Part shown: one piece after another, positions 1 to 8,021 of the stretch
Layout: each line of letters starts with the position of its first letter
Position numbering within the stretch: the stretch's first letter is position 1
From: Candidatus Firestonebacteria bacterium RIFOXYD2_FULL_39_29
GTDB lineage: Bacteria; Oederibacteriota; D2-FULL-39-29
NCBI GenBank assembly: GCA_001778375.1
Contig: MFGV01000024.1
Span: forward strand, 1-36,359
DNA: 36,359 nucleotides
Reading direction: 5' to 3'
Made by a program: the position numbers and the translations under genes
Notes under the pieces: generated by a model
Seen by the model: only the letters and a program-made list of their open reading frames with translations
The model's database searches: none
Told to the model about the DNA's origin: nothing

Positions 1-106
1 AACTGGATCTCTAATCATCCTGTTGATTTCAAAAAGTATGCCAAATTACACGATTCTTTCAAGATTTCTGCCTAAAATTTTAACAAAGAACAGTCCTATA
101 TTTAAC

Positions 107-160
107 CTTCCATTGCTTCACTTACTTTTTTTGCTGTGTTTACTGTTCCTGCTGCACTTA
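107..160 (-). repeat. 18-nt (2 x 9) tandem array after lipoprotein stop
   Basis: Directly after the TAA stop of the lipoprotein gene, the minus strand shows six 9-nt units: TAAGTGCAG, CAGGAACAG, TAAACACAG, CAAAAAAAG, TAAGTGAAG and CAATGGAAG. They also read as three 18-nt units alternating TAA- and CA- starts, each half ending in AG. The array is degenerate but the phase is kept throughout. No U-tailed hairpin is visible in positions 1-160, so no intrinsic terminator is called for the gene. Confidence 0.6.
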
Positions 161-1009
161 TTATTCTGCCGGAGCAGGTGTTGCCGGTTCGGCTGCAGGT
201 ACAGGAGTAGTGTTTTCCGGCACGGAATTAGTTTTTGGCACAGGTGCCGTTTCCGGCTGATTTTGCTGTTTCACTGCTTCTTCTTTTGCTTTTACCAGAG
301 CATCTTTCGCAAGTTGAGAAGCTTTAGCAGCTGATTCTGCGGCCTGTACAAAATTTGCTTTGTCCATCGCATCAGTTGCAGTCTTTATTGCTTCTTCCAC
401 GTTCTTATACATATCAGGAACCAAAGTATCAGCATTAGAGTCTTTTGCTTCCGCAAGAGCTGTCTTGGCTTTTGTTAATTCATCGGTAGCTTTCTCGACA
501 TCTTTATTTGCCTTATTTATGGAAGCCAGTGCTTGCGAAGCAAAGCTTTTCGCAAGTTCATAATTTTTCAACCTGATATTATTTTTCGCATCCCAGATAT
601 AATTAGTAACTTCCTTAATCATCTTACCATAAGTTTTATCCATTCCAACTTCTTTCGCAAGCTGCAAGCTTCTTTCTGCCTCTGCTATTATTCCCTGTAT
701 TTGCCCGGGCAACTCTCTGACATTCTTTGCCGAGTCTCCGGCTTTATTTGCCAAATCAATGGATTTAGAATATTGACCCTTTTCAAGCCATTCTTCTGCT
801 GTAGAAAGGTATGATTTTGCGCTGTTAAACATTTCATAGAGATCTTTAAGTGTAGGCGCTTTTTCTGACAGCTTTATCTCCGCCTTTGCATTATCAATAG
901 CGGCAACCGCCCTGTCATACATAGGCTTATCCGCAGGCTTGATTACTTTTGAACAACCAACAACGGCAATAGCTACTGACACCAACAATACGCTAATTTT
1001 TTTAAACAT
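161..1009 (-). CDS. Helical lipoprotein with three DUF4398-like repeats
   Basis: 282-residue predicted lipoprotein. The signal peptide ends in a lipobox with Cys19 (VVGC), so it should be exported, lipidated and anchored in an envelope membrane. The mature part is almost entirely helical and Ala/Lys/Glu-rich. It contains three similar ~60-residue segments (about 34-95, 108-167 and 180-238), each pairing an 'A..A...l' helix with a helix ending in a [G/K]xY/FxxAxxxAxxA pattern. This resembles the DUF4398 family of unknown function. A Pro/Ala/Thr-rich tail (about 250-282) could be an extended linker. The ATG follows a strong ribosome binding site (CAGGAGGG, 6 nt spacer). The gene stands alone: promoter at 1062-1090 upstream, nfeD terminator beyond that. 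No enzymatic motif is visible; a structural or periplasm-spanning role is only a guess. Confidence 0.75.
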   Translation of the reverse strand: MFKKISVLLVSVAIAVVGCSKVIKPADKPMYDRAVAAIDNAKAEIKLSEKAPTLKDLYEMFNSAKSYLSTAEEWLEKGQYSKSIDLANKAGDSAKNVRELPGQIQGIIAEAERSLQLAKEVGMDKTYGKMIKEVTNYIWDAKNNIRLKNYELAKSFASQALASINKANKDVEKATDELTKAKTALAEAKDSNADTLVPDMYKNVEEAIKTATDAMDKANFVQAAESAAKASQLAKDALVKAKEEAVKQQNQPETAPVPKTNSVPENTTPVPAAEPATPAPAE

Positions 1010-1061
1010 TTTTTACCCTCCTGAAATATTTTCAACTTACCTGAAACTGTTATTTAATATA

Positions 1062-1090
1062 ATTATATACCAAAGTCGCCATTAAAACAA
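1062..1090 (-). promoter_or_regulatory. Sigma70-type promoter for the lipoprotein gene
   Basis: On the minus strand, -35 TTGTTT (1090-1085), 17-nt spacer and -10 TATAAT (1067-1062). The -35 box overlaps the T-rich tail of the nfeD terminator. The predicted start site near 1055 leaves a leader of roughly 45 nt containing the AGGAGG site. Confidence 0.65.
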
Positions 1091-1105
1091 GCCCGAAATC
1101 GGGCT
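1084..1105 (-). terminator. Rho-independent terminator after nfeD
   Basis: On the minus strand a perfect 7-bp stem, AGCCCGA / TCGGGCT, with a 2-nt TT spacer (in practice a 4-nt loop with a 6-bp stem) is followed by TGTTTTAA. It lies about 100 nt past the nfeD stop codon and closes the DUF3467-birA-coaX-nfeD unit. The T-tract is short and interrupted, so efficiency is uncertain. Confidence 0.65.
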
Positions 1106-1205
1106 GATGACACAGATAAGACAGATTTTGGCACAGCCTCGCAAACTCGGAGAGGTTTATAAGCTTAGAATTTGTTTTTGCATTTATTACTCATACTTGG
1201 TGCAC

Positions 1206-2486
1206 TTATACTTCAGACTTTGTACTTTGGGCTGATTTTACAATCAGTTTTATTCCATCAACCGAAACGACCGATATCTTTTCTCCTTTTTCAAGATTCT
1301 GTCCGTCAACTGTCTCAGCACTCCAATCTTCTTTATTTACTATTACTATTCCTGAAGGTTTCATATCGGTTTTTACTTCACCTTTGGCTCCAATAAGAGC
1401 AGCAATCCCTGAAACCGGTTTGCTTTTCAAAGCTGACACTCCGATAGTAATTATAAATACAAAAAAACCGCCGGTAAGAAGTACCATTGTAAAAACCACA
1501 GGCAAAGATATTTTAAAATACGGGGAGAGGGGATTGAAGATTAGAAACGACCCGAGGATAAGAGACAAAAGCCCCGCTATTCCTATCAAACCGTACGAAG
1601 GTGTTTTTATTTCGAGAATAAAAAGCATAAAGGCCAGCAACAGAAAAGCAGCACCGGCAAAGCTTACTGAAATAGAACCCATGGAATAAAGAGAAAGAAT
1701 TATAAAAACCCCGCCGGTAATCCCCGGAACAAAAGTACCAGGAGAGGTAAATTCGAATATAAGGCCAAAAACTCCGAGGATCAGAAGAATATACGCGATA
1801 TTGGGGTCACCTATTACATGAAGAACAACTTCCCAGCCGGACATGCTGATTTTTTTAACTGTCACATTTCTTAATTTTAGCTTCACCTCTCCTTTTAAGC
1901 GTTTAAGGGTTTTACCGTCAAGTTTTAGCATAAGATCATCTACGGTATCTGAAATAGTATCCGCCGCATTAAGTTTAACAGCTTCTGTTTCTGTAATAGA
2001 AACACTTTTTCTCACAGCCTCTTCAGCCCATACCATATTTTTCCCGCTCTTTTCAGCAAGGGATCTGATATAAGCCGCCGCATCATTGGTAATCTTTTCA
2101 GAAACTGTGCCGCCATCAAGGTAAACAGGATGGGAAGCGCCCATGTTTGTCCCCCTGGCCATCGCGACATAGTCAGACGCCATTGCAATAAAGAGCCCCG
2201 CGGAAGCAGCTCTCCCTCCTTTCGGATATATCTGGGTAACTACAGGAACTTTAGAATCTAAAATCTTTTGGACAATTTTCCTCATTGAACTGTCAAGACC
2301 GCCGGGAGTATCCAATTGAATTATTACCAGTTCTGCCTTCAATTCTTCCGCCTGAGAAATCCAATTTTCAACATATGAGGCTGATATCGGATTAACAACT
2401 CCCTTTAATTCAATTACAAATACTTCTCCGGCAAACAGCTGAAATGTCAGCACTGCAAAAATAATAATAATTTTTATTATTCTCAT
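1206..2486 (-). CDS. nfeD: NfeD-family membrane serine protease (ClpP-class)
   Basis: 426-residue full-length NfeD/STOPP-type protein. Residues 1-19 form a signal or first membrane segment. Residues ~21-200 are a ClpP/crotonase-like protease domain, with LDTPGG (58-63), the nucleophile Ser95 in AASAG and the candidate general base Lys131 in SEKITND. Four or five membrane segments follow (about 225-355). The C-terminus (about 365-425) is the OB-fold NfeD domain (GxxGEVKT...GIVIV...VDGQ.LEKGE). Characterised archaeal homologues cut stomatin-like membrane proteins; bacterial members are linked to membrane quality control. Its ATG overlaps the coaX stop (ATGA), so translation is probably coupled. 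No stomatin/SPFH partner is in the window. Last gene of the cofactor operon. Confidence 0.92.
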   Translation of the reverse strand: MRIIKIIIIFAVLTFQLFAGEVFVIELKGVVNPISASYVENWISQAEELKAELVIIQLDTPGGLDSSMRKIVQKILDSKVPVVTQIYPKGGRAASAGLFIAMASDYVAMARGTNMGASHPVYLDGGTVSEKITNDAAAYIRSLAEKSGKNMVWAEEAVRKSVSITETEAVKLNAADTISDTVDDLMLKLDGKTLKRLKGEVKLKLRNVTVKKISMSGWEVVLHVIGDPNIAYILLILGVFGLIFEFTSPGTFVPGITGGVFIILSLYSMGSISVSFAGAAFLLLAFMLFILEIKTPSYGLIGIAGLLSLILGSFLIFNPLSPYFKISLPVVFTMVLLTGGFFVFIITIGVSALKSKPVSGIAALIGAKGEVKTDMKPSGIVIVNKEDWSAETVDGQNLEKGEKISVVSVDGIKLIVKSAQSTKSEV

Positions 2487-3208
2487 TGTTTTCTCCTCTT
2501 TGTATACCCCATTCCATAAAATATAAGATATGGCTCATAAACTGAAATCTCTTTAATATAGGGGGAAAATAGTTTTCCCCATCCGCCTGTAGCAATCACT
2601 TTAAAGGTTTCCCCTGTTTCTTCTCTTACTCTGCGTATCAATCCATTTATCATCTCGACATACCCATAAAACACACCTGCTTTTATACAGTCTTTCGTAT
2701 TTCTCCCTACCACCTTTTTTGCAAAATCTACGGGCACATAAGGAAGCCTTGAAGTTTTTTCGAACAAGTATTTTGAAAACAAGGAGGCTCCGGGACAAAT
2801 AAGTCCCCCTTTAAACTCCCCTTTTTTACTCACCAGATTTATTGTTGTAGCCGTGCCAAAATCAATAACCAGACAGGGAACTCCATATTTTTTTACTGCG
2901 CCAAGAGAAATCAGCAGCCGGTCAATTCCTGCAGTCTTTTTATTTTCATATAAATTTATTACAGGCACATTCGTGTTCAGGATAACAAGAGCTCTTTTTT
3001 TATATTTTTTCACCGCTGCTTTTAGAAGCTCCGGAACTACCGATGCGACAACAATCAATCCGCAATTCTTTTCTGTTAAAACCGAGAGCTTCTTAAATGA
3101 AGAAACCCCGGAGGGAACCCGTTTTAAGGGAACAAAAACTTTTTTTCTAAAAAAACCGGCAACCATAAATGAATTGCCTATGTTTAAATATACTTTTTTA
3201 TGATACAT
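2483..3208 (-). CDS. coaX: Type III pantothenate kinase
   Basis: 241-residue CoaX, the first enzyme of coenzyme A biosynthesis (ATP + pantothenate to 4'-phosphopantothenate); length is normal for the family. Visible ASKHA-fold motifs are IGNS (10-13), GIDRLL, the phosphate-binding DFGTATT, GGLICPG and ATGGWG. The oddity is residue 9: the family has an invariant Asp at the start of motif 1 (DxGNT/S), but the codon here is AAC, giving NIGNS. The Asp residues of GIDR and DFGT are kept. Whether the enzyme is active, or tolerates the change, cannot be told from sequence. The ATG overlaps birA by 11 nt and the stop overlaps nfeD by 4 nt. Confidence 0.9.
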   Translation of the reverse strand: MYHKKVYLNIGNSFMVAGFFRKKVFVPLKRVPSGVSSFKKLSVLTEKNCGLIVVASVVPELLKAAVKKYKKRALVILNTNVPVINLYENKKTAGIDRLLISLGAVKKYGVPCLVIDFGTATTINLVSKKGEFKGGLICPGASLFSKYLFEKTSRLPYVPVDFAKKVVGRNTKDCIKAGVFYGYVEMINGLIRRVREETGETFKVIATGGWGKLFSPYIKEISVYEPYLIFYGMGYTKRRKQ

Positions 3209-4175
3209 CGCCGCTCAGCACTCTCTTTTTCTCCCCTGAACTCAGACGCAAAATCAAGGCACAGTCGTCATCAATATCAAGAGCGATTCCCTCAAAACTC
3301 TCCAGAAGTCCTTTTACCTTGACTTTATTATTTAGAGTAACAGAATGTTCTTTCCACCTTGAAAGAAACGGTTCAAATCCCTCTTTCTTAAAAAGCTCAT
3401 AACCTGTTTCAATATTTTTGAGTATCTCTTTCAGAAGTTTAAGACGTGATACTTCTTTTCCAGCCTCAACAGATAAAGAAGTTGCAGAATTTTTCAGCAA
3501 CCCCTCGAAAGCATTTTCATTTAGATTAACATTGACCCCTATTCCAATCACCTGATAATTAATAACATCCGGACCGGCTTTTATCTCTGTAAGTATGCCG
3601 CATACCTTTTTTCCGTTTACCAGTACATCATTAGGCCACTTTAAACCGGCTTTTAATCCTGTAACCGACTTTATCGCATCAAGCACAGCAAGACCCGAAA
3701 TAAAGGTAAGTTTTGCGGAATGTTGAGGATTTATCTTCGGCTTCAGTATTATTGAAAACCAAAGACCGGAACCGGACGGAGAGATCCATTTTCGACCTAA
3801 CCTTCCTTTTCCTGCAGTCTGCTTTTCGGCAATTACCACTGCTCCTTCAGAAACCTTCCCTTCAGCTAACTTAATTGCAATCTCATTGGTCGAGCCTGCC
3901 TCGTTAAAGCAATAAAGTTCCCGTCCCATATATTCAGTTTCTAATCCATCCCTTATCTCTGCCGGCAATACTTTATCAGGCGAAGAGATCAGAGTATATC
4001 CCAAATGAGTATGACTTTCAATTTTATATCCCTGTTTCATCAAGGCATGCATATGTTTCCATATAGCAGCCCGGGTAACCCCAAACTTTTTACTGAGCTC
4101 CTCACCTGAAATACAATCCGGACAGGAAGATTTAAGTAAAATCAGTATTTGTTCTTCTTTATCCGGTATGTTCAT
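3198..4175 (-). CDS. birA: Bifunctional biotin-protein ligase / biotin repressor
   Basis: 325-residue BirA of the long class. The N-terminal winged helix (about 1-62, including SGEELSKKFGVTRAAIWKHM and a 'GYTL' wing) should bind an operator. The catalytic domain starts at AGSTNE (93-98). It has the biotinyl-AMP loop GKGRLGRKW (122-130; GRGRRGRKW in E. coli) and KWPNDV.....K.CGIL with the key Lys. A small SH3-like C-terminal domain (about 270-325) follows. It biotinylates carrier proteins such as acetyl-CoA carboxylase BCCP and may repress biotin genes; no biotin genes or operator are recognisable here. The start codon overlaps the DUF3467 stop (ATGA). Confidence 0.95.
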   Translation of the reverse strand: MNIPDKEEQILILLKSSCPDCISGEELSKKFGVTRAAIWKHMHALMKQGYKIESHTHLGYTLISSPDKVLPAEIRDGLETEYMGRELYCFNEAGSTNEIAIKLAEGKVSEGAVVIAEKQTAGKGRLGRKWISPSGSGLWFSIILKPKINPQHSAKLTFISGLAVLDAIKSVTGLKAGLKWPNDVLVNGKKVCGILTEIKAGPDVINYQVIGIGVNVNLNENAFEGLLKNSATSLSVEAGKEVSRLKLLKEILKNIETGYELFKKEGFEPFLSRWKEHSVTLNNKVKVKGLLESFEGIALDIDDDCALILRLSSGEKKRVLSGDVS

Positions 4176-4432
4176 ACCGGAATCGGTCCGTGCTTCTCTT
4201 CGTATTTTTTTACATTATCTGTTAACGCCATTAAAAACCTCTTTATATGGGTAGGAGAGGAAATCACTCTTGCCCCCACTTTGTTTTTCTGTTGTTGAGG
4301 AAATACAAAAACAAAATCCATAACAAACTCATTCTCGTTATGAGATACCACTACAAAATTAGAATAGACACCCTTACTGATCTGTTCATCTATTTCTATG
4401 TTTATTTGTTTTCCGTCTTCGTTGTTGAGCAT
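4172..4432 (-). CDS. DUF3467 family protein
   Basis: 86-residue soluble protein matching the small DUF3467 family, whose function is unknown. It shows the family pattern: an N-terminal strand, 'G.Y.N...V.H...EF..DF.F', then 'ARV..SP.H.KRF...L..N...YE...G.I'. The start is fixed by a very good ribosome binding site (AGGAGGGCTTATG). It is the first gene of the birA-coaX-nfeD unit and overlaps birA by 4 nt. I see no confident -10/-35 pair in the 258-nt upstream gap; a weak TATAGA is present, but with poor -35 options. Confidence 0.85.
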   Translation of the reverse strand: MLNNEDGKQINIEIDEQISKGVYSNFVVVSHNENEFVMDFVFVFPQQQKNKVGARVISSPTHIKRFLMALTDNVKKYEEKHGPIPV

Positions 4433-4453
4433 AAGCCCTCCTGATTAAAACAA

Positions 4454-4499
4454 TCGTCTATAAAAGTTCATAACGTCCGTAAAGTCCATTAAAGTTTTA
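4454..4499 (-). repeat. 9-nt-period array upstream of DUF3467
   Basis: Minus-strand units TAAAACTTT, (A) ATGGACTTT, ACGGACGTT, ATGAACTTT and TATAGACGA. The consensus is about ATGGACTTT, with one 1-nt phase slip. On the plus strand it reads as AAAGTCCAT-like units. Related arrays occur at 8772-8816, 10324-10345, 14992-15014 and 27692-27727. Confidence 0.6.
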
Positions 4500-4524
4500 C
4501 ACTAATGTGGTATATTTTACTTTT

Positions 4525-4612
4525 TCCGCCTAGGCGGATTTCGCGAAGCTTTAAGGTCCAATATTTAAACTTCGCTCAACTTGCTTTCTTTTCCGCCAAA
4601 AAGCGTGGCGGA
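4525..4612. repeat. REP-like GC-rich palindromes
   Basis: Two palindromes lie within 90 nt of the gap between the SpoIID and DUF3467 genes. TCCGCCTAGGCGGA (4525-4538) is perfect. TCCGCCA / TGGCGGA (4592-4598 and 4606-4612) encloses a 7-nt loop. Both share the TCCGCC/GGCGGA core and stand out against the AT-rich surroundings. Neither is followed by a T-tract on either strand, so they do not look like intrinsic terminators. The form resembles REP elements. A similar TCCGCC...GGCG block recurs at 10185-10262. Confidence 0.6.
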
Positions 4613-4639
4613 CTGCTCGCCTAAATACTGGCGCGCAGA

Positions 4640-4729
4640 CTATTTCTACTTTCTCTACTTACTGCTCTTACTTCTCCTGCTTCCACTGCTTTATTCGCTT
4701 TTTTTGCTTTCCTTGCTTTCCCTGCTCTC
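4640..4729 (-). repeat. 9-nt tandem array running through a stop codon
   Basis: Ten consecutive 9-nt units on the minus strand, from GAGAGCAGG (4729-4721) through GAAAGCAAG, GAAAGCAAA, AAAAGCGAA, TAAAGCAGT and GGAAGCAGG to TAGAAATAG (4648-4640). The first four are coding and give the charged Ser/Lys/Glu tail of the SpoIID protein. The fifth supplies its TAA stop (4693-4691), and the rest are untranslated. Confidence 0.75.
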
Positions 4730-6856
4730 TTCCGCCGCAACTCCCGAGTAGACCTTTTTAATACTGCAATTAGAGTAATAATGTGTTATTATTTCTATAT
4801 AACTCTTTTTTCTTGCAGCCATTCTCATGGCACCTTCCTGACACATCCCTACACCATGACCCCATCCGCATCCAAAAATAAGATTTTTTTCAACCTTATA
4901 GAAAGAACTCCTGAGACCAGAAAGGGCGCTCCGGCTCCGGTCTAAAAGATATTTTTTTGTACCCATCTGGGACTCTCTGACATAACCGTTTAAATCTCTT
5001 TTAATTATCTTGAAAGTTTTTGTTTCTTCCGGATCTGCCATACGAAACCATCTGAAAACCTCATCATCCGCGCAATAAGACACGGGAGAAAGCTTGATCC
5101 ATCGGTCCAGATTTTCAGGAGTCAAAGGCCAATCCCTATAACATTCTTTTTGCTCTGCCGCTTCAAAATCCCCGACTCCGCAGAGAGTTTCACACTTTTC
5201 ACCTCCCCACACATCACACACATTCGCCGTACGCCCCCCGCAGGTAGAGAAGAAATACGTGGAAACTGCTCCTTTTGTGTTAAAAACCACTTCACCTCTG
5301 GTCAAATCCACAGCTTTTGTCGTACTTGCTTGTTCGGTATGAACCCCGGTATACGCCTGACAATGAACATCCGCGCAAAGATGAAAATCAGTATTTCCCC
5401 CGTTCATTTCTATTTTTTTGTAGATATAACTTCTCGCAACAACTGCCTGGGCTTTTAAAGCTTCGATGTTTGCTCTGGAACCTATTTCAGAGGGTACAAC
5501 ACTATAAAGATATTCTTCCAGATTAACTTCATTTACAAGACGAAAACCCCTGTCCTCAGCAACAATCTTTAATACACCGCGATAGCTCCTGTCTTTATTA
5601 TTGGCCCAAAAATATCCTCTATCCATTGTTACATCAAAAATAGTAAAAGTTGCATCCTTCAATTCCGGCACAAAGTAAAGCGCGGTATCTCTTTTTATCC
5701 AAACTTCTACGGGTTTTGAATCTGCAGAGCCCTTTATATAGATCGATGCCCCTTCCCTTGTAATCTGAAGATCTTCCTCGGGTTCGGCTTTCTTAACTAT
5801 TTTACTGTCATAATAAATGCTATACTTCCCGGCACACTTAAATCTTACAAATTCCACACCGTTTACAATCACCACTTTAAGTACGGGAATACCTTTATCA
5901 TCCCTAATATAATTAACCTTCAAACATTTTGTTTCTTTTCTGTTTTTTTCTTTTGATGCTTCAGTTTTTTTAATATACTCAGAAGCTTTTACTCCGATCT
6001 CTTTAAGTTTTTGCTGCACTTCTTTATTATAAGGCTCGATATAAGAAACTTTCTTATAATTTTCAAAGGCCTCGGCATATCTTTCTTTTTTACTGTATAT
6101 TTCAGCCATTTTAAGATTAGCCTTATAAAAACTATTATCATATTTAACCGTATTCTGATAGCAGGTTAAAGCATTGTCAAGCTCTCCTTCAGCATAGTAA
6201 TAATCAGCCAGTAAAAAATGCGCTTGAGCGAGGCGGATATCATATTCCAGCACTTTTTTATACATTTCCGCGGAATAAATATCCTCTTTCCTTTCATGAT
6301 AGACCAGTCCAAGTCCAAAAGCCGCAAGCATTTTTATTTTTGCCGTATCAGCATCCTGATCCTGCATAGCATCAAGAGTATTAAAAACATTCTCAAGATC
6401 AATCTTGGCTCCGTTAAAATCCTTCATGTAAAACCGGGAGTACCCCATGCTGAGCCGCCAGAAAGGGTCATCTTTTATTTTGAGAGCTGCTTCATAATTC
6501 CTGACAGCATCAGAATAAAAACCGGTGTCTTTGTAAACGGTGGCAAGATTTGCCAAAGCTATCTCGGAACCGGTGTTTTTTATTAAAGAGAGGTATTTAT
6601 CAATAGCCCCTCCAAAATTACCGTTATAATAATCCAGAGTAGCTTCACGCATGCCCTTACCAAACTCATCCTGCGGAGCGGCAGGGACACATAAAGTAAG
6701 ACAGCCAGCATCAGAAGAAACAGCAGGGAGTTGTTCAAATTTTCCGGAAGAAACTCCTTCGCCTTTAGATTTGAAAACTTTAACCGGAGTTGTCCCGCAA
6801 GCGGAAAGAAAAATAAAAGCAGTTAAAACTATTATGCCAAAAAATAAATTTTTCAT
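4691..6856 (-). CDS. TPR-SpoIID/LytB domain lipoprotein
   Basis: 721-residue lipoprotein with its lipobox at Cys20 (LSAC). Residues ~65-290 are tetratricopeptide repeats. A ~120-residue beta-rich linker follows, then a SpoIID/LytB domain (about 405-705). This keeps the signature residues: VPSE with candidate catalytic Glu457, KAQAVVARSY (468-477), the conserved cysteines of CADVHCQAY and STCGGRT, and GWGHGVGMCQEGA (664-676). SpoIID of Bacillus is a lytic transglycosylase acting on denuded glycan strands, so a peptidoglycan-cutting or -binding role is likely. The last residues (ESRESKESKKSE) come from a 9-nt repeat. It follows tonB by 7 nt and so appears to belong to the exbB-exbD-tonB operon. 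The TPR part recalls CpoB of Tol systems, but this is an analogy only. Confidence 0.88.
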   Translation of the reverse strand: MKNLFFGIIVLTAFIFLSACGTTPVKVFKSKGEGVSSGKFEQLPAVSSDAGCLTLCVPAAPQDEFGKGMREATLDYYNGNFGGAIDKYLSLIKNTGSEIALANLATVYKDTGFYSDAVRNYEAALKIKDDPFWRLSMGYSRFYMKDFNGAKIDLENVFNTLDAMQDQDADTAKIKMLAAFGLGLVYHERKEDIYSAEMYKKVLEYDIRLAQAHFLLADYYYAEGELDNALTCYQNTVKYDNSFYKANLKMAEIYSKKERYAEAFENYKKVSYIEPYNKEVQQKLKEIGVKASEYIKKTEASKEKNRKETKCLKVNYIRDDKGIPVLKVVIVNGVEFVRFKCAGKYSIYYDSKIVKKAEPEEDLQITREGASIYIKGSADSKPVEVWIKRDTALYFVPELKDATFTIFDVTMDRGYFWANNKDRSYRGVLKIVAEDRGFRLVNEVNLEEYLYSVVPSEIGSRANIEALKAQAVVARSYIYKKIEMNGGNTDFHLCADVHCQAYTGVHTEQASTTKAVDLTRGEVVFNTKGAVSTYFFSTCGGRTANVCDVWGGEKCETLCGVGDFEAAEQKECYRDWPLTPENLDRWIKLSPVSYCADDEVFRWFRMADPEETKTFKIIKRDLNGYVRESQMGTKKYLLDRSRSALSGLRSSFYKVEKNLIFGCGWGHGVGMCQEGAMRMAARKKSYIEIITHYYSNCSIKKVYSGVAAEESRESKESKKSE

Positions 6857-6863
6857 TAAGAGA

Positions 6864-7598
6864 TCACTTTTTAAGGTTGAATTTAAAAGTTATCCGACCG
6901 TCCTGATCTGTCTGATTTGCGGAAAAAGGAAGAGGCGCAAATTTCCATTTTCTCATACATTCTATTACAACCTGATCAAGCTCTTTAAATCCGCTGGTTT
7001 TTATTACTATGGTATCTTTTACATCTCCCTTTGGATCTACTTTTATTTGAGCTTTTATTTCACCTTCTATGCCTTTTCTCCTGGCCCATTCAGGATACAA
7101 CGCCGGCGGACTGTAAAGGATCCCCCGGGAAGCTATAGGCCCTTCAATTCCCGTTTTACCGTCCAGACTTCCGGGAGGCAGATTATCCTCCCCATACCCG
7201 CCGCCAAAAGAAGGCCCTTCTATCAGTCCTGATGCGCTCTTTAAAGCCGTTTCATCCATACCAATAGGATTCTCTTTTCTTATTTTCGTTATTTCTTCAT
7301 TTGAACGCGGGTTCACTTTTACCGGTTTTACCATTTCCGTATCAGGGGATGTACTCTTTATTACAGGGGGTTTTTGAGTGACTTTAACACTCGGCTTTTT
7401 AATCCCGGAATCTACTACTTCCCCTTTTTGTCCAAGACCCTTCCCGTAAGGCATTTCTGCAAGAAATGTTACTTCAGTAAGGTATACAGTCTTTCCGGCA
7501 GAAGCTTTAATATTAAGAGAAGAAAGCCATAGAAGAAGCAATAGGTGTATTAAAAGCGAAATGACAATAGTATATTTCAGATCGCCGCTTTTTTGCAT
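6864..7598 (-). CDS. TonB family energy-transducing protein
   Basis: 244 residues. A short cytoplasmic start is followed by a single membrane anchor (about 9-30), a Pro/Lys-rich periplasmic linker and a C-terminal TonB domain (about 160-244). That domain has the pattern 'YP..ARRKGIEGEI...I.V...G.V......SG...LD...I......W.F.P', typical of the family. It should transmit ExbB/ExbD motor force to an outer-membrane partner. A TolA-like role is possible because no TonB-dependent receptor lies nearby. Its ATG overlaps the exbD stop (TAATG). The linker is Gly/Pro-rich (GLIEGPSFGGGYGEDNLPPG) rather than a long Glu-Pro/Lys-Pro array. Confidence 0.88.
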   Translation of the reverse strand: MQKSGDLKYTIVISLLIHLLLLLWLSSLNIKASAGKTVYLTEVTFLAEMPYGKGLGQKGEVVDSGIKKPSVKVTQKPPVIKSTSPDTEMVKPVKVNPRSNEEITKIRKENPIGMDETALKSASGLIEGPSFGGGYGEDNLPPGSLDGKTGIEGPIASRGILYSPPALYPEWARRKGIEGEIKAQIKVDPKGDVKDTIVIKTSGFKELDQVVIECMRKWKFAPLPFSANQTDQDGRITFKFNLKK

Positions 7599-8008
7599 TA
7601 ATTATCTCCGGTCCTCTCCGCAGCTATAGCCAGCTTTACCGCTCCGGCCTTTTTAGCAATATCGAGAACTCTTACAACCTGTCCGTGCATCACGCTCTTG
7701 TCAGCATTTAATATTACTGTTTTATCCTTTTCATTTTTCAAAAACTGCTCCAAAGCGGGCTGAAGGCCGTCAAACCCTGTCTCCCTGTCATTTAAATAGA
7801 CCTTGCCATCCCGGGTAATAGATATCGTAATATTTCTCTGAGGTGTTGTATCCGCAGTTGTCGCTGTCGGAAGTTTTACATTTATCCCTCCTGCAAGTAT
7901 CATAGGAGTGGTCACCATAAATATTATTAGGAGTACCAGCGCCACATCAGTAAGCGGTGTAATGTTTATGTCGGAGATTATCTTATCATCTACTCTATAT
8001 CGTCTCAT
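7598..8008 (-). CDS. exbD: Biopolymer transport protein ExbD/TolR
   Basis: 136 residues, normal for the family. A basic cytoplasmic N-terminus leads to the conserved 'INITPLTDVALVLLIIFMVTTP' membrane helix. Its Asp (in LTDV) is the residue that ExbD/TolR/MotB-type stators use in proton flow. A periplasmic domain follows with 'I.I..DG..Y.N' and 'VILNADKSVMHGQVVRVLDIAKKAGA'. With ExbB it forms a proton-driven inner-membrane motor for the TonB-like protein. The ATG has a good GGAGG site 6-7 nt upstream. It starts 13 nt after exbB and its stop overlaps tonB. Confidence 0.93.
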   Translation of the reverse strand: MRRYRVDDKIISDINITPLTDVALVLLIIFMVTTPMILAGGINVKLPTATTADTTPQRNITISITRDGKVYLNDRETGFDGLQPALEQFLKNEKDKTVILNADKSVMHGQVVRVLDIAKKAGAVKLAIAAERTGDN

Positions 8009-8021
8009 GTATTGCCTCCGG

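Noticed and set aside
23-334. Open frame on the plus strand over the lipoprotein 3' end, Cys/Phe-rich
   Set aside because: It is antisense to the clear lipoprotein gene and its array; low-complexity composition, no ribosome binding site and no family pattern.
4691-6856. SpoIID protein as a sign of endospore formation
   Set aside because: SpoIID/LytB domains are widespread in non-sporulating bacteria. The diderm envelope genes and lack of other sporulation genes argue against it.
6651-7232. 193-codon plus-strand frame across the SpoIID start and tonB
   Set aside because: It lies opposite two well-supported genes, has no recognisable motif and no start signal. Treated as a shadow frame.
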